From: an uncultured Prevotellaceae bacterium
Lineage (GTDB): Bacteria; Bacteroidota; Bacteroidia; Bacteroidales; Bacteroidaceae
DNA: 64,000 bases
Direction: 5' to 3'
Assembly: GCA_902778255.1 (NCBI GenBank)
Contig: CACYXD010000001.1
Location: forward strand, 62,001 to 126,000
Made by a program: the position numbers and the translations under genes. The stretch's first letter is position 1. Every line of letters starts with the position of its first letter. Shown here in pieces: positions 59,711 through 64,000 of this stretch. The notes under the pieces were generated by a model. The model worked only from the letters and a program-made list of their open reading frames with translations, did not search any database and had not been told where the DNA came from.

Positions 59711-59871
59711 CAATATCCGAGAAACACAGGGACCTTCTTTATTTTACGGGATATTGGGTCTCTGTGATTCCCTGTCCTAGTGATTCTTATTCTCGTATTA
59801 CTTTGTAGAAAAGAATAAAAGGTGATTGATCGTTCGAGGAAACCAATCGCCCGCTCCCACGAATCTTACTA

Positions 59872-61305
59872 TTAATTGCTCCTAAGGGGGGCCTTTTTAG
59901 CAGTTTTTCCATTGTCCAAACGGAAAGTAACAGGAAGCGTAAACTTTACTCTTACTGCGCTACCGTTCTGCTTACCAGGATTCCACTTCGGCATTGACTT
60001 AATAACACGAGCGGCTTCCTTGTCGAGAGAGGGGTCAACAGATCTGGTGACCTTGACATTGGTGATGGAACCATCGCATTCAACTATGAAGTTGATAACA
60101 ACACGACCCTGAATACCATTCTCCTCGGCAATCACGGGGTACTTGACGTTCTTGTTTAGATACTTCATTAGGGCAGCATCACCCCCAATGAAAGATGGCA
60201 TCTGTTCTACAACATCAAAGGCTTTGTCTTCATCAACTTTTTTCCCTAATGGTATCTGTATTTTTGTGCCATCTTCTAAAGAGATCATCGTTTTCTTACT
60301 TTGATCTCCATCGTTATCTGATTCAATAATGAAAGTGATGGGTAATGTACATTTTACTTTTACAGGGATTCCATCTTTCCTACCAGGATTCCACTTTCGC
60401 ATAGATCTAATAGCACTTAGGGTTGTTCCCACAAGAGCTTGATTATCGGAAGCACTAGCAACTACATTTGAAATAGTGCCATCTCGGCCAACTACAAATG
60501 AAACAAGGACGCGACCTTGAATACCTTTCTCCATAGCTGTCAGAGGATATTCGACCTGTTTGCTCAAATAGTCAATCATAGCTGTCATGCCACCTTTGAA
60601 CTCCGGCTTTACGTCAACTATAGCTTCATCGACTTCCTCCATTGCTATTAGGTGTTTAAAATAATCGGTAAAGTCTTCCTTATAAGCATTGTAGTTATAC
60701 TTCACCTCTTGTTGTTTACCATTTTTTTTATATCCGATGATAATGCACTTATCATCCATCATCATCTGAACGGTACTTTTTTCAACAATTGCATTTATTT
60801 CTTCGACTTTATCCGACTTGAACACATCGGTCAGCGAGAGTATTTTATTCTTTTGAATGTCATAAATGAAATTGCGGAACAAATTTTTTTTTACCATATC
60901 CTTGCCGTTTCCGTCAAGGCGTTTTTTCGTATATCCTACAAAATAATTAAGATAAATCTCTTCAGGACCTCCAATGTATTCTATCTTGAAAGACTCACTT
61001 TGTCCATATGTCCGTTTTTCAATGTCAGGCTCGCTTATCTCATCGAAAGTCTTCAGATAGTTATTGAAAGCCTCTTCGACAGAAGTACTCTCTTCTTTAA
61101 ACAGGCGCTTGCTGATGAACTTCTGCAACTCCGGATACTGTTTGTGATATGCGAAGTCTGCTTTGACAGCAATATAATTATTGCCATCACGCACCAATTT
61201 TTGTATCTTGAATGTTTTTGCCCCCTCTTCCTGCGCTCTCACACATAAGCTGATGGCCAACATCACCAACAAGAGGATGATGTCTACAAATGATTTACGT
61301 TTCAT
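59872..61305 (-). CDS. Protein with two TonB C-terminal domains
   Basis: 477 residues. The N-terminus is a cleavable-looking signal peptide (VMLAISLCVRAQ) rather than the uncleaved anchor of TonB. Residues about 30-215 form a beta-rich domain resembling DUF3298/DUF4163 (DGNNYIAVKADFAYH, ILSLTDVFKSDK). Two TonB_C domains follow at about 230-325 and 360-465; each has GIQGRVxxxFxVxxDGxIxNV and an MRKWNPG or MPKWNPG block. If cleaved, it would be a soluble periplasmic protein unable to take part in normal energy transfer. It follows a TPR/DUF2059-like gene by 44 bases. Confidence 0.75.
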   Translation of the reverse strand: MKRKSFVDIILLLVMLAISLCVRAQEEGAKTFKIQKLVRDGNNYIAVKADFAYHKQYPELQKFISKRLFKEESTSVEEAFNNYLKTFDEISEPDIEKRTYGQSESFKIEYIGGPEEIYLNYFVGYTKKRLDGNGKDMVKKNLFRNFIYDIQKNKILSLTDVFKSDKVEEINAIVEKSTVQMMMDDKCIIIGYKKNGKQQEVKYNYNAYKEDFTDYFKHLIAMEEVDEAIVDVKPEFKGGMTAMIDYLSKQVEYPLTAMEKGIQGRVLVSFVVGRDGTISNVVASASDNQALVGTTLSAIRSMRKWNPGRKDGIPVKVKCTLPITFIIESDNDGDQSKKTMISLEDGTKIQIPLGKKVDEDKAFDVVEQMPSFIGGDAALMKYLNKNVKYPVIAEENGIQGRVVINFIVECDGSITNVKVTRSVDPSLDKEAARVIKSMPKWNPGKQNGSAVRVKFTLPVTFRLDNGKTAKKAPLRSN

Positions 61306-61349
61306 AGATTTGTACTTTTAGAATGATTGTTACTCACATGAATAAATAA

Positions 61350-63011
61350 CTATTTCTTTTTCTTATCAAAAAGTAATTTGTAGAGTTCGCTGTTATTTTT
61401 CTGGGCAAAGTCAGGTTCAAGGCCCACTACCTTGTTCCACATAGCACGTGCTTCTTTCTTGTTGCCCATTTTATAGAGGATTTCGCCTTTGCTGTCGTAG
61501 AAATTTGCCTCAGAAGGTATGGTCTCAATAGCTTTGTCTATAGTCTCAATGGCTTTGCCATATTGCTCTAGTTTTAGATAGACATAGGCCATTTCATTTA
61601 GGGAATTAGCCTTGAATTGTTTGTTGTCTTGTTTGGCTGCCATGTCGTACCATTTCATAGCCTCTTCAAGATTTTCTTCCATGCCATTCCCCAAGTTATA
61701 CATATTGCCTAATGTGTACTGTGCTGCAGGGTCACCTGTCTCTGCTGCTTGTTTCAAAAGTGGTAAGGCCTCGTCATATTTTTCTTCTTTCATGAGCTTA
61801 TCACCTTTAGTAACAAGTCGAAATATCTCCATATTTTCTGTGATATAGACTAACTCCTTATTGTCTATAGTGTACTCTGCAAAACAGACTTTAGTATTGT
61901 CAAGTAGGCGTATTACTAAATTGCGTTTTGAGTAAGCTATCAATTGAATTAAAAAAGAAAATCCACTCTTTTCTAAGTGATCTTCATCATACTTCCATTG
62001 GTTCAGGAAGTAGTCTTTTCCGTATTGATCTAACTTGTTCTTGTCTTCGTTAGTACATTCAATGGTTTTCAATAGCATCTCCATAATAAAAGAATTTCCT
62101 TCTAACTTCAACTGGCCTATTTCTTCTTCTGATAATTCTTTTGCCATCATATTCACATTGCCCTCATCTACAATCTTCTGTAAATTGAAATCGCAAACTT
62201 CTGGTTGTTTCAAAAGCCATTGGCTGTATGCTACCACCCATTGCTGGTTATATTGTACTGCATTGTTTATCATCATTTTTGTTGCAGCAATTGTATGCTT
62301 GTAACCTTCCATGACTTCTAATGATTTTAGGAAATCTAGATCCGCTTCTGTATAAATGCCATAGCTCGCGTTGAGCATGATTGTAGCAAAATTCTTTTTC
62401 ATATGTGGTTTCATGGCATCCATGGTTTCAGTGTCTCCTATGGTTTGTGACCTCATGTTGAAGAAAGCATCAAAAATAGAATATATCTCGGCGGTGTCCA
62501 CTGCCTCGTAATACTTTTTAATATAGGTTTGAGGGATCTGCTTGTCTGGCTTTATGCCATCCCATTTTTTTTCTTTTAAGCTTATGTTTATTGCGTCTGA
62601 CAGATACTCGCTATATGCTAATGGCAATTTTTGTTTTAGCAGTTTTTCGTGTGCTTGGTAATTTTGACCTTCTGGTGTTTTCATCAATGCATTCAAAGCT
62701 TGTAATTCTTCAAGCGTAACACACTCTTTGAAAGGTGGTATCAACATATAGTCCAAGATGTCGTCTTAAAGTTTTTCTTTACGATATTTTGATGTTAATT
62801 CTTCAAGCTTTTCTTGGTCATACCCCAACAGCATCATACGATTAAGTATCTGAATAGAGCCCAATAGTTTTTCTTCATTTACGTTGGATATGTTTCCTTG
62901 AACATACTCCTTCATAGCTTCCCGATAGGGATCTTGTGCCTTTGTTGTTAAACACACGGTCATCATCACTACACTCAGCAGGATGAACTTGAAATAATTA
63001 AAATTTGTCAT
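61350..63011 (-). pseudogene. DUF2059/Sel1-TPR exported protein interrupted by an in-frame stop
   Basis: One continuous reading frame is broken by a single TAA at 62766-62768. The 5' part from ATG 63011 (MTNFNYFKFILLSVVMMT ... KAQ signal peptide) ends in TSKYRKEKL. The same frame then resumes without any shift as DDILDYMLIPPFKE and runs to 61350. From memory, relatives read through this point with a hydrophobic residue in YxKEQ(F)xDDM. The 3' part has DUF2059-like helices and then Sel1/TPR repeats (AAETGDPAAQYTLGNMYNLGNGMEE). If the stop is real, only an 81-residue fragment is made, unless translation restarts or reads through. A sequencing error is possible. Confidence 0.65.
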
Positions 63012-63037
63012 ATTCTTTAGGTCTTTAGTAATCTGTG

Positions 63038-63046
63038 GCAAAGATA
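63038..63046 (-). promoter_or_regulatory. -7 box of the DUF2059-like / TonB_C operon
   Basis: TATCTTTGC on the minus strand, 27 bases before ATG 63011. It shows that the longer frame to 63065 is not used. Confidence 0.7.
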
Positions 63047-63164
63047 GTGTTTTTATGGAAAACAAACAAATCTTTTCGTTGTTTTCTTGTTGGTGATATT
63101 ATGTAAGCCATGTCTCAGAAATAAAAAAAGGACTTTTTCCTTTTGCATTTTACTCACTTTTTCG

Positions 63165-63173
63165 TAACTTTGC
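63165..63173 (+). promoter_or_regulatory. -7 box of kduI
   Basis: TAACTTTGC, 25 bases before the ATG at 63198. Confidence 0.7.
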
Positions 63174-63197
63174 ACACGAAACTAATCCAAAGCGCTA

Positions 63198-64000
63198 ATG
63201 AAAACTAACTACGAAATCCGATATGCTGCCCATCCTGAGGATGCCCGCCATTACGACACAGCCCGTCTGCGCCGTGATTTCCTTATCGAGCGATTGTTTG
63301 CTGCCGACGAGGTGAACATGGTGTATTCTATGTACGACCGTATGGTGGTGGGTGGTGCTATGCCCGTAGGCGAGGCTCTGACGCTAGAGGCCATTGACCC
63401 GTTGAAGGCCTCCTTCTTTACTACTCGTCGTGAGGTAGGTATATATAATATAGGTGGAACAGGTGTCGTAAAGGTTGGTGACGAGAATTTTGAGTTAGGC
63501 TATAAAGAGGCACTCTATATAGGAAGAGGTGACCGTGAGGTGATCTTCACCTCGAAAGACGCACAGAAGCCTGCCCTTTTCTACTTCAACTCCACAACAG
63601 CTCATGCAACGTATCCCTGCCGTAAGGTGACGAAGGCGGATGCTGTGGTAGCTCACATGGGGTCGTTAGAGACATCGAACGAGCGTAACATCAACAAGAT
63701 GCTGGTGAACCAAGTATTGCCCACCTGTCAGCTTCAGATGGGAATGACAGAACTGGCTACAGGTAGCGTATGGAACACAATGCCAGCCCATGTGCACAGC
63801 CGACGAATGGAGGCATATTTCTATTTCGAGTTGCCCGATGACCAAGCCGTCTGTCATTTTATGGGTGAGCCACAGGAGACGCGCCATATCTGGATGCACA
63901 ACCATCATGCCGTACTTTCACCCGAATGGAGCATCCATTCGGCTGCTGCCACGCACAACTATACCTTCATCTGGGGCATGGGTGGCGAGAACCTGGATTA
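63198..64000 (+). CDS. kduI: 5-dehydro-4-deoxy-D-glucuronate isomerase (incomplete at right edge)
   Basis: 267 codons are visible from ATG 63198, and the frame runs off the window. Most of the protein is present (usual length about 280), with the end at IWGMGGENLD close to the family's C-terminus. Recognisable parts are YEIRYAAHPEDARHYDTARL, GGAMPVGEALTLEAID and the zinc-binding MPAHVHSRRMEAYFYFE. It isomerises 5-dehydro-4-deoxy-glucuronate to 3-deoxy-hexodiulosonate during pectin and glycosaminoglycan uronate breakdown, upstream of KduD. With the GH53 fusion it supports pectin use. Confidence 0.93.
   Translation, partial: MKTNYEIRYAAHPEDARHYDTARLRRDFLIERLFAADEVNMVYSMYDRMVVGGAMPVGEALTLEAIDPLKASFFTTRREVGIYNIGGTGVVKVGDENFELGYKEALYIGRGDREVIFTSKDAQKPALFYFNSTTAHATYPCRKVTKADAVVAHMGSLETSNERNINKMLVNQVLPTCQLQMGMTELATGSVWNTMPAHVHSRRMEAYFYFELPDDQAVCHFMGEPQETRHIWMHNHHAVLSPEWSIHSAAATHNYTFIWGMGGENLD

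Overview
The window looks like a chromosomal segment of a Prevotella/Segatella-type member of the Bacteroidales. Almost every transcription start carries the Bacteroidetes -7 element TAnnTTTGC, with no obvious Shine-Dalgarno sequence. Exported proteins have signal peptides ending in AQ or lipoprotein boxes. The gene content includes a TonB-dependent receptor, a three-subunit fumarate reductase, succinate CoA-transferase, a BspA-type leucine-rich repeat lipoprotein, DUF3108, DUF2264, DUF3332 and WbqC proteins. No rRNA, tRNA or CRISPR locus was recognised.

Layout. 0-3 kb: a leftward operon of exported proteins, including a DUF6055-like HExxH protein. 3-5 kb: a repeat-rich gap and a CoA-transferase. 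5-12 kb: a TonB-dependent receptor facing a leftward GH3 / Ig-like lipoprotein / DUF3108 operon. 12-16 kb: dapB, an active signal peptidase I, a paralogue that has lost its catalytic dyad, wbqC, and a small outer-membrane barrel. 16-27 kb: rightward RNase R, hemolysin III, an RluA-type pseudouridine synthase and two UPF1/Dna2-type helicases, with an orphan FecE-like ATPase on the other strand. 27-35 kb: DUF3332 lipoprotein, MFS transporter, PAP2 phosphatase, epimerase, LRR lipoprotein, and a porin plus sodium:solute symporter operon. 35-43 kb: DUF2264 protein, secreted nuclease-like protein, an alpha/beta-hydrolase-GH53 fusion, EamA transporter, and bcp with an exported flavodoxin. 43-47 kb: a RAYT-like HUH protein and the fumarate reductase operon. 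47-52 kb: a toxin-antitoxin module between 76-bp direct repeats, a small acidic peptide gene and a large secreted protein. 52-57 kb: two thioredoxin-fold proteins. 57-63 kb: a more AT-rich block of TPR, TonB_C and DUF2059-like genes, one broken by an in-frame stop. The right edge holds most of kduI.

The metabolic theme fits a succinate-producing saccharolytic anaerobe: fumarate reductase makes succinate, the CoA-transferase handles succinyl/acetyl-CoA, and GH53 plus KduI point to galactan and pectin use.

The most striking unexplained structure is a family of short, degenerate arrays with a strict 7-bp period. They lie in leaders, at gene junctions and in frame inside genes; the Dna2-like helicase alone holds three clear ones and two weaker ones. 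Other points of interest are a RAYT gene containing and followed by the same 26-nt palindromic element, the TA module flanked by 76-bp repeats, a catalytically dead signal peptidase paralogue, and the DUF2059-like gene with one in-frame TAA.
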